Source: Bryobacterales bacterium
GTDB taxonomy: Bacteria > Acidobacteriota > Terriglobia > Bryobacterales > Bryobacteraceae
Assembly: GCA_016716385.1 (NCBI GenBank)
Contig: JADJWL010000017.1
Location: 20,442 to 84,441 of the forward strand
DNA length: 64,000 nucleotides
Reading direction: 5' to 3'
Shown here: piece by piece, positions 16,785-26,944 of the stretch
How the letters are laid out: the number at the start of each line of letters is the position of its first letter
Position numbering within the stretch: the first letter of the stretch is position 1
Notes under the pieces: generated by a model
Told to the model about the DNA's origin: nothing
The model's database searches: none
What the model saw: the letters and a program-made list of their open reading frames with translations, nothing else
Translations under genes and position numbers: made by a program

Positions 16785-19700
16785 TTACCGGCTTCCGCCG
16801 CTTTCGACGGGCCTGTCGTCGACACGTGCGCCCTGGATCCAGCGGAGCACCGTGCGGTATTCCCGGCTGTTGCGCTTTTCGATCCAGCGCAGGCCGCCGC
16901 CGTGAGAGAACTCGCGGCTGTCGCCGATGCCGGCATCGTCGAGCGAAAAGGTCGGCTTGTTCAGGAGCAGGCTGTTCTCCGGATCGCGCACATTGACGAT
17001 GCGCGAAGCCGCGTCGAAATTGGAGCGTGACTGCTGCAAGGTCAACTGGCCATACTGATCGGGTTCAACGAGCTTGAACAGGTTGTGGTTCGCGTGACAG
17101 TTCGCGCAGGCGAGGCCGTCGTGCCCGCGGGTAATGAGAATCGGTTCGACGAAGTTCTTGAAGTAGTCGTAGTCAAGCACGTCCCGGGCCGAGAAGCCCC
17201 CGGCGCCCGCGCGCGCGTCGAGCGACGCCTGAAACGCGAGGGCGGAATTGCGCACCGTGCGGTCAGGGTCGCGCAGCAGAGCGGCGCGGCGCGCTGTCAC
17301 CGCCTCATCGGATTGCAGCGGAGCAATCGTACGCAATGCCGAGAGTGCCTGGGCGCGCACGGGCGGCTTCGTGTGGTCAAGGCCTGCGAGAAGCAGAATA
17401 CGCACCACCGGCACTGTCCCTGCCCGCGCCTTGGCGTTGTAGTCGAGAGTGCCGCCGGCTTGCAGCGCGCTCGCCAGGACAACGCCGTCCCCACTCCCCA
17501 TCGCGCGGTCCCACGCCGTGCGGACACCTTCCATGTCGAGCATCTCCGGATGGCGCAACACCACGCGGATCACCGCTTCGCGGGCAGCCTTGTGTTCAGC
17601 GCTCAAGCCGGCCGCCAGATGGCGGGCGAGAGCCGCGTCCTGACGAAGCGCGGGCATGGTGGCAAGCATGTCCACGAAGCGAGGAAAGAGAGAATCGGAG
17701 ACAGGCAGCGCCAGAAGACGGCCGCGGACGGTCTGCTGGATACCGCCATCCGAAGCAGCCGCCGTCTGCTTCGGTTCCGCCAGCAGAGCAGCGGCGATCG
17801 CCACGATTTCAGACTCAGGGCTTTCCAGCATCGCCTTGAGCCGGGTGGCGCGCAGCGGAGCAGCGGCGAGCAGACCGGTGTTCGCGGCGAGTTCTTCCCG
17901 TACGGGGGCGGCGGCGGCGAGCGCGAGCAGCCGGTCGGCTAGAGGTTCGCTCACATCGAAGCTCTTCAGGAACTTCAGGGCGCGAATCGTCGACACAGCC
18001 AGGTCCGCGTCGCCGTCGCGGAGAGCGGCCAGGAATGCCTCGTTCATAATCGGGGTGGAATCGTCGTAGAACGCCGGCGGATCGGAATCGTTGCCGATGC
18101 TGATGGCCGCTCCGGTTCCACCCTTGAGCGGATCGTACAGGGCCGCGAACCGGTAGCCGTTCACCCACGAGCCGGCCACGGTTTCGGGAACCTGCGCTTT
18201 TTCCAGAGGTTTGATTTCACCCAGCCCCTCGCGCACGTGATGCGTGTAGAGCGCGCGGAGCAAGCCATCCTTCGCCAGACGGTTGCCCGCGGCCATGGCG
18301 TCTCGATACCGCTCCGCCTGCCTCCGAACATTGTCTTTGTGTCCGCGCCCGATCGCCGCGCGATCCTCCTCACGCTTCACGCGCACGATCCACGAGCCAT
18401 AGAGATAGCGGAGATTGTCATCGAGCACAAGGTTGTACGCCTCGATCGCGTTGCGGCGCACCCACGGGTGGGCGTCGTCGCCAAGGGCCGCGGTGAGCGT
18501 GCGCTCGATCGCGTCCTTGTGCCCGGGATCGCGATCCCAGTACCACCACTGATAGAGCGATTGCAGCGCACCGGTGCGGATCGCCGGCGCCGGTTCCTGC
18601 CGGGCCAATCGAAGCAATTCGCGGCCAAGATCCCACTCTTCGGCCATGTACTTGAAATGTTGATTGAAAATGCGCACCGCGCCCCAACGCGTGCGTTCGT
18701 CCTCCGACCGCAACGCGGCGCGTATCGCGGCGATGGTGGCGGCACGCGCCGCGGGCTGCCGGGAGCCGATCTGGCGCAGCGACCACGCCGCCGCCCGCTG
18801 GACGATCTTGCTCGGATCTCCGAGCCGCGCGGCGAGCGCCTCAACAGACGCGGCATCGGCGAAGCGGCCCAGCGCCACGGCTGCCTGGTAGCGGACGAGC
18901 ACGCGCGGCGAATTGATCAGGGTCCGAATGCGCGCGGCCGCAGCCTCGCCCGGTGCATCCCAATGCTGGTCGAGCGCCGCGACGGCGCCGGCCGCATCCG
19001 CGGGGAATTCCACGGGCGGCGCCGGGAAGCCGGCGTTCCAGCCCTTGGCCGTTGTCCCGCCCGGGAACAGCGTCGAAAGCGCCATCACCGCGTACTGCGT
19101 GTCGCGGAACGGCGTATCGAAGTTCTTGTAGTCGGGCGCGCCCTGCCAGGCGCCGGACGCGGTCTGCCGCGACAGGCACAATTTCACCGCCTTCGCCATC
19201 CGTGGGTCGTCCATCGTGACACCGGCGCGCGCCAGCACGTAGATGGCGTGCCAGCTCTGGAATTCCGACGTGCGCGGTCCGGTCGAGTTCGGAAGCTGCG
19301 GCAGCTTCTTCACGATCACCTCGCGCGCTCGCCAGTCGTACTGGATCTCCTCCATGCCGAAGGGCATGGGCCAGCTTCCATCCGGCTTCTGATGAGAGAA
19401 AATCCGCTCGACCAGCTTGTCCGTTTCGGCGCGGTACTTGCCATCGCCCAGCGTCAGCAGGGCATCGAGTTTCCACGCCAGGTCGAGCATGTCCACGGGC
19501 TCTCCCGCGAGCGCGACGCGCTCGGTCTGTTCCCGAAGCCGCGTCCACTTCCCATCGCCCGTTCGGCGTGCGAGGTCGGCAAACAGGAGGCCGCTATGCA
19601 TCGCGATCTCGTATCCGGAAATGCGCGGCAGATTGCCGTTCGACTCCGGCTGCGGCTCCGCCATCCCGTCCCAGTACATCTCAAGATACGCGGCGATGCC

Positions 19701-20927
19701 GCGGTACAACTCGTCGCGGCGTTCTCCCGTGATGAGTTCGTCGTACTTGTTCGTAATGTAGGCGAGCCGGCTGAGCACGTTGCCGGGAGCGTGGATCATG
19801 CGCGCCCACGAGGCATCCGTGCGGCCGTAAATCGGTCGCGGGTTGTTGTACAGGCGCTCGACGAGGTATTGCAGGTTCGGCCGCGCATGAACGGGGTAGC
19901 CGTTCTCGACGGCGATCAACTCGGCGCGCGTGGTGAAGTGCGTCGGGTGGCAGGCGATACAAAGCCGCGTCTCCTGCAGCGGATTCGAGGTCCGCAGCAC
20001 GATCGACCCCTTCCTCGGAATATTCGAGTGCCAGCTGTCCCCCTTGCGCACCAGGTAGTCCATCGCAACGCGCACCGCCTGCCGGGCATCGTCATAGGGC
20101 GGCGCGGGATACAGTGACGACCGCAACTGATAGGTGGGGTGATTCCCCATCACGCGAACATAGTATCGTCCGGGAGCGATCACACGCGGCAGAAACTTCT
20201 GCATGCCATGAAAATTGGTCGACTTCTCCTGCTCGTAGCGCTCCCGCCCACGGGTGTATTCGACGGGCTTGCCGTCTTCGGCCGTGAACAGCGCAAGATC
20301 CAGCGGAACGTCCCGGTCAAGAATATCGACGTTCAGATGCAGCAGCGTCTCGCCCGGCCCGGCATAGTCAAAGCGATACCAATGCACACCGGCCAGCATC
20401 TGGTCGAATGTCCCGGCGGGCGGTCCAGGCGACGGGACGTAGGGCCGGTCGTCTGCCGTAGCGAAGACGGTGCGTCCGAGTTCGATGGGCTCCGCGTGCC
20501 GCCAGGAGGTGTGGAAGGCAGAAGCGATCTGTCCGTCCGGCGAAGCAGCCGACTGGAGTGGAGAGAAGTCCACACTCAAGGGAACGGGCTGCGAGCCGTG
20601 CTCCCGTGCGAACGTGACCTCAATCGCCGGGGAAGAAGGCGTCACGGTCACATACAGGTCGGCGTCGCCCGCGTGCAATCGGCGCACGATCCGGCGGTCA
20701 CCGTCGCGGACCGTGACGAGCACCGCGTCCTGTCCGCCGAACGCTGTCAATCGCGAAGCCGAAACGAGCAACTGGTAGGAGCGTCCGGGCTCAGCGGAGA
20801 GGTGCAACGACCGTTCTCCGGAACCAATAGAAACGTCCTGAATCCCGGACTGCGTTGCGGCGCGCTCACCGCCTGTCCAGATGGCTGCCGCCACCACGGC
20901 GCTCCACACAAACGCACGCATGCGCAT
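16785..20927 (-). CDS. Giant exported protein: PPC-like N-terminus, two c-type haem sites, QW-motif toroid, HEAT-like repeats
   Basis: This 1380-residue exported protein has a signal peptide (residues 1-24) and a good AGGAGG ribosome site. Residues about 30-290 look like two beta-sandwich, PPC-like modules. A first haem site (CIACH, near 322) is followed by an alpha/alpha toroid-like region with QKPDGSW and QTASGAWQG, matching the QxxxGxW repeats of squalene-hopene cyclase and prenyltransferase toroids. Residues about 640-1240 are helical HEAT-like repeats (VRYQAAVALGRFADAASVEAL). A second haem site (CANCH, near 1271) ends the protein. Known cyclase acid motifs (DxDD) are not seen, so it is unlikely to be a true terpene cyclase. 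It lies downstream of the macroglobulin and membrane protein genes on the same strand. Confidence 0.75.
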   Translation of the reverse strand: MRMRAFVWSAVVAAAIWTGGERAATQSGIQDVSIGSGERSLHLSAEPGRSYQLLVSASRLTAFGGQDAVLVTVRDGDRRIVRRLHAGDADLYVTVTPSSPAIEVTFAREHGSQPVPLSVDFSPLQSAASPDGQIASAFHTSWRHAEPIELGRTVFATADDRPYVPSPGPPAGTFDQMLAGVHWYRFDYAGPGETLLHLNVDILDRDVPLDLALFTAEDGKPVEYTRGRERYEQEKSTNFHGMQKFLPRVIAPGRYYVRVMGNHPTYQLRSSLYPAPPYDDARQAVRVAMDYLVRKGDSWHSNIPRKGSIVLRTSNPLQETRLCIACHPTHFTTRAELIAVENGYPVHARPNLQYLVERLYNNPRPIYGRTDASWARMIHAPGNVLSRLAYITNKYDELITGERRDELYRGIAAYLEMYWDGMAEPQPESNGNLPRISGYEIAMHSGLLFADLARRTGDGKWTRLREQTERVALAGEPVDMLDLAWKLDALLTLGDGKYRAETDKLVERIFSHQKPDGSWPMPFGMEEIQYDWRAREVIVKKLPQLPNSTGPRTSEFQSWHAIYVLARAGVTMDDPRMAKAVKLCLSRQTASGAWQGAPDYKNFDTPFRDTQYAVMALSTLFPGGTTAKGWNAGFPAPPVEFPADAAGAVAALDQHWDAPGEAAAARIRTLINSPRVLVRYQAAVALGRFADAASVEALAARLGDPSKIVQRAAAWSLRQIGSRQPAARAATIAAIRAALRSEDERTRWGAVRIFNQHFKYMAEEWDLGRELLRLARQEPAPAIRTGALQSLYQWWYWDRDPGHKDAIERTLTAALGDDAHPWVRRNAIEAYNLVLDDNLRYLYGSWIVRVKREEDRAAIGRGHKDNVRRQAERYRDAMAAGNRLAKDGLLRALYTHHVREGLGEIKPLEKAQVPETVAGSWVNGYRFAALYDPLKGGTGAAISIGNDSDPPAFYDDSTPIMNEAFLAALRDGDADLAVSTIRALKFLKSFDVSEPLADRLLALAAAAPVREELAANTGLLAAAPLRATRLKAMLESPESEIVAIAAALLAEPKQTAAASDGGIQQTVRGRLLALPVSDSLFPRFVDMLATMPALRQDAALARHLAAGLSAEHKAAREAVIRVVLRHPEMLDMEGVRTAWDRAMGSGDGVVLASALQAGGTLDYNAKARAGTVPVVRILLLAGLDHTKPPVRAQALSALRTIAPLQSDEAVTARRAALLRDPDRTVRNSALAFQASLDARAGAGGFSARDVLDYDYFKNFVEPILITRGHDGLACANCHANHNLFKLVEPDQYGQLTLQQSRSNFDAASRIVNVRDPENSLLLNKPTFSLDDAGIGDSREFSHGGGLRWIEKRNSREYRTVLRWIQGARVDDRPVESGGSR

Positions 20928-20981
20928 CTGTTCTTCCTCCTGGGGTGATCTTGTTATGATAGCGAAGCGCGCAAATCCCCG

Positions 20982-21578
20982 TCACTGCCGCGCATGACGC
21001 AAGACTCCGCCAAGAACCGCTGCCGCCACAAGAGCGGACCAGCCCGCAACTCCCAGCGCCAGAACCAACCGCAGGAAGGTGCTGACCGTCTCGGCTGCCA
21101 ACCCGGTTACCCCAGGCCGTACCGACCAGACACCGAAGCCTATGGCCAGTCCAACCGCCCAGACTGCGAGCGCTGTCGCGAACCTCACGGGTCCGGCCGT
21201 CCGTGCGGCCGCCAAACCCGCCAGGACGGGAGTCAGCAAAAGGGGCGCCAGGAATGCAAAGCCCCGGGTTCCAAGCCACGCAACCGACACCGCACCCAGG
21301 AGCACAACGGCCGAAACAGGTACGGTTCGCGCACGGGCGCGTCGAAACGCTTCGCCCAGCGACTCGCCGCCGAACAGCCAGATTGCCGTTCCGGCTGCCC
21401 ATGCGCTGCTCACTGCGGCCGCAGCCAGCAAGAGGGCGGTCAACAGCACCCACACGGCGGCATGGTCGGGAATCCACAGCAGACCAACCCATACCGCCAC
21501 ACAGAATAGTCCAGCGAGAGACACGACGAGCGCAGGAGCCCGGCGCTGCCAGACCAGGTCGATCGCCTCGCGGATCAT
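20982..21578 (-). CDS. Polytopic inner-membrane protein of unknown function
   Basis: This 198-residue hydrophobic protein has about five to six predicted transmembrane segments (for example LVVSLAGLFCVAVWVGLLWI, WVLLTALLLAAAAVSSAWA and FLAPLLLTPVLAGLAA). A short charged cytosolic loop (GESLGEAFRRARAR) lies between segments. No catalytic or transporter motif is recognised. It overlaps the macroglobulin gene's stop by 4 nt, so it is translationally coupled to it and may anchor or assist that system. Confidence 0.7.
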   Translation of the reverse strand: MIREAIDLVWQRRAPALVVSLAGLFCVAVWVGLLWIPDHAAVWVLLTALLLAAAAVSSAWAAGTAIWLFGGESLGEAFRRARARTVPVSAVVLLGAVSVAWLGTRGFAFLAPLLLTPVLAGLAAARTAGPVRFATALAVWAVGLAIGFGVWSVRPGVTGLAAETVSTFLRLVLALGVAGWSALVAAAVLGGVLRHARQ

Positions 21579-24500
21579 TGGACCTCCAGTGCGGCGGGCG
21601 CCGACGCGGCCATCTTGCGGGGATCGTACATCGGTTCCACGCGCGCCGGACTCATCCGATAGTTGCCGGGATTCACCGCCTTCAGAACGTAGAAGTACTC
21701 CGCCTGCCCGCGATAGAAATCGCGCTCGAAGAGTGCCGCGCGGTCGTCGCGATACTCACGCCGCGTCCAGAACGCTTGCCACCAGGGCGGGCGCTCCGCC
21801 AGGTCGTACGCCGCGTCATTGCGAATGAATTCGAGTCCGGCGGGAATCGGATCTTCGATCAGCAGGTAGCGCCTCTCGCCGCCGCGCACCGTGAGCCGGA
21901 CCGCGAGGGCATCGCCGGGGCGGACGGCTCCCGCCAGCGGCTCAAGATCGTGAACAATGCGGTCGCCGTCGCGCCTCGGCGCCAGCCGGAAATACTGCCG
22001 CGAGATCGTCAGGCCATCGGAGTACGCGTCCCGAGGCTCTTCCGAGAAATACGTGGTCCGGGCGGACCAGTAGAGCTTGCCCGATCCATTCTTCGTCACC
22101 CGGATCCGCACAGGGCCGGCCAAATCAGCGGCTGGAACGCGGATAACCGGAGTGTCGGTTGCCAAACTGTCGGCGGGCGCAAACCGCTTCGTAAGCACCT
22201 GCTTGCCGTTGATTTCGACGCTCGCGGTGAAATCGGGCCGCAGCTCGCCGCTAATCTTCACGTACTCCATGAGGCCGCCGATCACAAACGCAGTCTGCTT
22301 CGTACTCGACCAGTAAGCGCCTTCGTTGCGATGCGCCACCAGCCACTGCGCCGCTTTCTCAAGCAGCGGACTGTCCGGGCGGACCTGCGTCAGAAACTTG
22401 AGCGCATACGCGGTCGCTTCGGCCGACGCGTCGGCGCCGGTGTCCAGGATTGAGTCGCGTTCCACCTTCCAGTGCGCCTCGACCGGGTCCACGATCGCCT
22501 CGCGTTCCAGCCTCGCAGCCAATCCCGCGGCGCGCGGATCGCCCGACCGCAAGTAGGCCAGGCCGAGCACGGCGACTCCGTAAGGCGTCAGTTTCGCTTC
22601 TCCGGCCGCCACGGCATTGAGAATTTCGGCGCTCCCCTGCCCCGCCAGGACAATGGCCTGCGCCATCTGCGCACGCTGGTCCGGCGCGAGATCGGGGCCT
22701 GCGATCGCCTGTTTCAGCCACTCCGCACCGCGTGCGATGGCATCGCCGCGCACGGCGTACCCCGCGGCGCGCGCCTCGGCGAGTCCCGCCACCACGTAAG
22801 CCGTCATGAACGGACTGGAGTCGTCGCTCTCCCACCATCCCCAGCCGCCGTCATCGTGCTGGAGGTCGCCAAGCCTCGCGAGGCCCGCGCGGACGCGGCG
22901 GTTCAACTCGGCCTGATCGATCCGCACCGGGACGTTCAACTCCTTCATCACGCGCGTCACCAGTACGTTCGGAGCGAAGCTCGACATCGTCTGTTCCGTG
23001 CATCCGTAAGGATACGTGGATAGGTACTCGACCGCCCCCAGAACCGCGCCCGCCACGGAAGGAGAAACCCGCACTTCGAGCGTTCTCGATTCCGGATCCG
23101 AATCCGGTGGGAACGAAAGCGTCAGGTCCTCGTCGCCGGATGCCTCCGTCAGTGAACCCGAGCGGGCATCAGACAGCTTGACGCCAAACGGATTCACCGG
23201 CAGAACGATCTCGAGCGCATCGGACTCCTCATCGGTCAGCGCCTTGCCCAGCAGCTTCGCTTCGCCGGCACGTGCCGCCCGAACACGGAAATCGACCCGC
23301 GCATCGCCTCCGGCGGGCACTTCGACATCGGTCGTCTCTCCGGAAATCAACTCGAGTCCAGCCATTTCCAGCGAAATGCGCGCCGTCTTCGCAGACGCCA
23401 GATAGTTATGCACGAGCGCGGAGATCGTTACCTCGTCCCCCTTCGTGAAAAACCGCGGCGACGACAGCCGTAGCATCAGGTTCTTCCGGACGATGGTCTT
23501 CTCCAAAGCGGATCCGACGTCGGTCCGCCGCGTGACAGCCCGCGCGGTGGCGCGCCAGGTGGTGAGCGAATCAGGGAAGCGGAAGCGCGCGGTGGCCTTG
23601 CCCTGGGCGTCTGTCTGGAGAGAGGCGACCCAGTAAGCCGTATCCGGAAAAGCTTTGCGAACACGAGGCTCCAGCAGCATCTCCGGTTTCAACTGCGCCA
23701 GCGCCCTGGGACGGAGGCCGGCCAGTTCCATCTGCCGCCGTCCGGCCTGGCCATGGAAGTAGAAGTTCAGCGACGACTGCGTGCCAACTCGGTTCCACAC
23801 GTTGGCGTAGAAATGTTTGAAGAGGTCGGGCGTGCGATCGGGGCGGATGGAATAAATCGCCTCATCCACCACACCCAGACTGACCTCCGCCGCCACCGGC
23901 CGGCCCTGGCTGTCGCGCGCCGTCACTGTGTAGACAGCTTCCTCGCCCGGCTGGTACTGCGGCTTCGCCGGCTGCACGTCGACCTGAAGCTGGCGGCCGG
24001 CTGCCGGCACGCGCAGATTCTTCGTGCCGTGGAACAGCTTGCCGTCACGGATGAACGCAACGGTGACGAAGACATTCGGCGTGTATGCCGCCGCGATCGG
24101 GATCTCCAGCGTCACCGCGGGCTCCGTGGTCTCTAGCACGCGCTCGAAGAAGACGCGTTCGCGTTCGGCTGTGACGAGCAGGCGCGCCGCCGGCTGGCCG
24201 GTCACGACCAGCACCTTCGCGGTGTCGCCGGGCTGATACGACGGACGGTCCGGGACAATCTCAACGCCAGTGCCCCGCGATGTGTCCCAGGACAGTCCGG
24301 GACCGGTTATCCAAAGCCAGGTCGTCGTTTCCACGGTACGGCCCTCGGGAGTGGTTGCGGTGGCGCGCATCCGGTACGAACCGGGCCGGGCGACGGAAAA
24401 CGTAAGCCTTCCCTTACCCGTGCTATCCGTCCGTCCCTCCGCGCTGGCGATCTGCCTGTCGGTCAGCAGTTCGCCGCGGACCGCCGTCTCGACAGGCTTG

Positions 24501-26125
24501 CCGTCGTAATCGAGCGCCGTCACGACGAAGCCGGCCTGCTGGCCTGCCTCGGCCACGTACCGCTCCGGACGCGCGTTCAGAAAGAATGAACCTCGCGTGG
24601 CCAGGACCGAACCGCCTCCCGCGATCTCGCGATTGGCCGCATCCATCACGCGCGCCTCCACCCGGTAACGCAGATCGATCGCCTCGTCGCGGGCAAGTGC
24701 GTCAATCGTAACCGTTAACTTACCATCGGCGTCGAGTTCGCCCGTACCTTCGGCCACCTGCTCCTGGTCGTAGAGATTCTCTTCGTCTTCCTCCGGTTCT
24801 TCGCCGGACAGCATCCAGGTCCAGTACCGGCCGCGGTAGACGGCGTACGTGACCTTGGCGCGAGCCACAGGCTCGCCGAAGAAATACCGGGCGGCGATCT
24901 CAACGGGCACGCGCTCTCCCTGCAGCACGCGTCGTGTCGAGGGAGTCACGCGCACCTGATACTCCGGTTTTCTGTACTCCTCCACGTGAAATCCCGAAGT
25001 ATGCTCGGCGCCATCGGCGTGCACCTGGATGGAGAAGTACCCGAGAGCCGCATCCGACGGAATGGTCCAGCGCCCGTTGACGGTTCCCATCGCGGAGATG
25101 GCGGCCTCCTGACGGTGGACAGTCTGCCCATCGGGGTCGGCGATCTCGATGCGCACCTGGCCTCCCGGCAAGAGGAACCCACCTTCCTCGCGGCTGCGGA
25201 GGATGGCCTTCCACTCCACCGTGTGCCCCGGACGGTATACCGGGCGATCCGTGTAGACAAGGCCCACGGCGCGCTGCGCGGATTGATCGCGGAACAGCCA
25301 GGAATACAGGCTGGCGATGGCAAAGTCATCGCCATGCCGCGCGAGTACGGTCGCCGAATTCGCCTCAGCCTGGAAGTCTGTCTCCACGGCGCCCTGCGTG
25401 TCGCTGACCAGGCGCGCGTGCTCCTGCTTGGCCGCCCAGAACAACACAGGCACGCCGCTGACGGGCGTCCCCGTCTGCCGGTCCAGCGTGAGCGCCTGAA
25501 TCCGTCCGGGCGAGGTCTTCGTCAGCAGCACCAGGTCGCTGATGATCGCAACCGTGTAAGCGCGGAGGTCTTCGTGCGCGGCCTCCACCAGATACAGCCC
25601 CTTATCCGCGACTGGAATCTGGACCGTGGCCGACTCCCAGCGCCTGCCTTGCGCCGCGGGCTGGCGCCACACCGCAACCACCTGCTGCGAATTCAGGAGC
25701 GGCAACGTGGCGTACTGCGAGGCTCGCGCGGGAGGCGCGGTTGGCGGCGGCGGAACCAGGCGCGCGCGGATCAGCGAGCGCGACTCCGGGCTATACTGCG
25801 CGCGAACCGAATTCACCAGGCGCGTCCGCAGACGGCGCTTGAGGCTGTGGAACTGTTCAATGAGCGTAGGCTCGGAAACCTCGGGCTCCCCATCCCCCTG
25901 GTGACGGTGCACGTCTTCCTGTTTGCGGAAGAACTCGATCGGGTCCCGGACCTTGTAGACGCGGAACTCCAGCGAATCCACGTTCTGTGTCCAGAGCTGG
26001 ACTGTGGGCGTTTCGCCGGGACCAAACGTGCGGTTCGTGCTGAGGGAGAAGTAGGGCCTGCGCTCCTGCTGGGCACTCACCGGGATCAGGATTAGAAGAA
26101 GAGCCGCCAGGAACGCCAGCCGCAT
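21575..26125 (-). CDS. Bacterial alpha-2-macroglobulin with intact thioester motif
   Basis: This 1516-residue exported protein has signal MRLAFLAALLLILIPVSAQ. It follows alpha-2-macroglobulin architecture: several MG domains (RPVYRPGHTVEWK and DRPSYQPGDTAKV are MG2-type starts), an A2M family central domain (VRKNLMLRLSSPRFFTKGDE), and the thioester domain with YPYGCTEQ. The Cys is residue 1042 and the Gln residue 1045. An alpha/alpha toroid (GGWGWWESD) follows, then the receptor-type C-terminal domain. Bacterial homologues trap proteases in the periplasm. The bait region cannot be defined by eye. SD GGGAGG lies 7 nt before the ATG. Pairing with the DUF1175 gene upstream mirrors the E. coli yfaS-yfaT order. 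Confidence 0.93.
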   Translation of the reverse strand: MRLAFLAALLLILIPVSAQQERRPYFSLSTNRTFGPGETPTVQLWTQNVDSLEFRVYKVRDPIEFFRKQEDVHRHQGDGEPEVSEPTLIEQFHSLKRRLRTRLVNSVRAQYSPESRSLIRARLVPPPPTAPPARASQYATLPLLNSQQVVAVWRQPAAQGRRWESATVQIPVADKGLYLVEAAHEDLRAYTVAIISDLVLLTKTSPGRIQALTLDRQTGTPVSGVPVLFWAAKQEHARLVSDTQGAVETDFQAEANSATVLARHGDDFAIASLYSWLFRDQSAQRAVGLVYTDRPVYRPGHTVEWKAILRSREEGGFLLPGGQVRIEIADPDGQTVHRQEAAISAMGTVNGRWTIPSDAALGYFSIQVHADGAEHTSGFHVEEYRKPEYQVRVTPSTRRVLQGERVPVEIAARYFFGEPVARAKVTYAVYRGRYWTWMLSGEEPEEDEENLYDQEQVAEGTGELDADGKLTVTIDALARDEAIDLRYRVEARVMDAANREIAGGGSVLATRGSFFLNARPERYVAEAGQQAGFVVTALDYDGKPVETAVRGELLTDRQIASAEGRTDSTGKGRLTFSVARPGSYRMRATATTPEGRTVETTTWLWITGPGLSWDTSRGTGVEIVPDRPSYQPGDTAKVLVVTGQPAARLLVTAERERVFFERVLETTEPAVTLEIPIAAAYTPNVFVTVAFIRDGKLFHGTKNLRVPAAGRQLQVDVQPAKPQYQPGEEAVYTVTARDSQGRPVAAEVSLGVVDEAIYSIRPDRTPDLFKHFYANVWNRVGTQSSLNFYFHGQAGRRQMELAGLRPRALAQLKPEMLLEPRVRKAFPDTAYWVASLQTDAQGKATARFRFPDSLTTWRATARAVTRRTDVGSALEKTIVRKNLMLRLSSPRFFTKGDEVTISALVHNYLASAKTARISLEMAGLELISGETTDVEVPAGGDARVDFRVRAARAGEAKLLGKALTDEESDALEIVLPVNPFGVKLSDARSGSLTEASGDEDLTLSFPPDSDPESRTLEVRVSPSVAGAVLGAVEYLSTYPYGCTEQTMSSFAPNVLVTRVMKELNVPVRIDQAELNRRVRAGLARLGDLQHDDGGWGWWESDDSSPFMTAYVVAGLAEARAAGYAVRGDAIARGAEWLKQAIAGPDLAPDQRAQMAQAIVLAGQGSAEILNAVAAGEAKLTPYGVAVLGLAYLRSGDPRAAGLAARLEREAIVDPVEAHWKVERDSILDTGADASAEATAYALKFLTQVRPDSPLLEKAAQWLVAHRNEGAYWSSTKQTAFVIGGLMEYVKISGELRPDFTASVEINGKQVLTKRFAPADSLATDTPVIRVPAADLAGPVRIRVTKNGSGKLYWSARTTYFSEEPRDAYSDGLTISRQYFRLAPRRDGDRIVHDLEPLAGAVRPGDALAVRLTVRGGERRYLLIEDPIPAGLEFIRNDAAYDLAERPPWWQAFWTRREYRDDRAALFERDFYRGQAEYFYVLKAVNPGNYRMSPARVEPMYDPRKMAASAPAALEVQ

Positions 26126-26158
26126 GCCACCGCCTCCCAGGGGGCAGGATAGCAGGCT

Positions 26159-26917
26159 TCACTCCCGCAGAATATTCCACCTGAAGATCCCCAGGAAGTT
26201 GCCGTTCCCCCCCTTGGGACGCCAGCGCGGCGCGGGATGCCGCAGGAGTTCCTCCACCGTCGGACGCCGTACTTCACCTGGACCCCCGCCCAGCGGCCCC
26301 GTGTGATACACGAGCCGCGGCGCGGGATCGGCCTCAAATTGGCTTGTCCCCAGATACACCATCACATGGAACGGCAGGTCCTGCTCGAGCTGCTGGAAGA
26401 ACAGCAGATCGCCCGGCTCGGCCATCGTCATGTCTCGCGTGACGCGATGCGAGTTCCAGCGCATCAGGTGCAGCGCGTCGGCGAACTGGGCGAAGCGCGC
26501 GCGTTCCAGATCCTCCGGAGCGAAAGGACCCGGCGTCACACGAAACAGGTTCGCTCCGAGGGGCGTATACGGATAGCGGTACTTGGCGACGGAACCTTCC
26601 GCGGGCACGCCATCCAGCCGCAATTCCGATGCCCACGCGCCGGTGTGCTCGCGCAGCGCTTCGCGGTAAGCGAAGCGGACGAGCCCGGCGCAGTCGGAAA
26701 CTTCGCGCGGCAAGTCCGGCGGCTCGCGGAAGTACTGCTGCTCGGCCAGGAAGGTGAACCAGCGGACGAACGTGCGGCGGTCGCCGGCATCATCGAGGCG
26801 GAGGAAGTCCGGCGTGCCGTCGCCCGCGCGATCCGTCATCGCGGGACCGGCGGGGGCGGGCGCGAGTCCGCTGCCGCACGCGGCGCAGAACAAAGCGAGA
26901 GCCGCAATCAGGCGCAC
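26159..26917 (-). CDS. DUF1175 (YfaT-like) protein with NlpC/P60-like Cys motif
   Basis: This 252-residue exported protein starts at GTG 26917. The N-terminus LIAALALFCAACGSG is a signal peptide with a possible lipid-modified Cys. The DUF1175 core contains SDCAGLVRFAYREAL, resembling the catalytic Cys motif of NlpC/P60 hydrolases (DCSGLV). PGDLLFF and LPFHVMVYLG come later, the latter with a possible partner His. DUF1175 proteins sit beside YfaS-type macroglobulins in Enterobacteria, so the two probably act together at the cell envelope. A peptidase or amidase function is inference. It starts 27 nt from the divergent amine oxidase gene. Confidence 0.82.
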   Translation of the reverse strand: MRLIAALALFCAACGSGLAPAPAGPAMTDRAGDGTPDFLRLDDAGDRRTFVRWFTFLAEQQYFREPPDLPREVSDCAGLVRFAYREALREHTGAWASELRLDGVPAEGSVAKYRYPYTPLGANLFRVTPGPFAPEDLERARFAQFADALHLMRWNSHRVTRDMTMAEPGDLLFFQQLEQDLPFHVMVYLGTSQFEADPAPRLVYHTGPLGGGPGEVRRPTVEELLRHPAPRWRPKGGNGNFLGIFRWNILRE

Positions 26918-26944
26918 GCCCAATGGATACCACGGCGCGCTACG

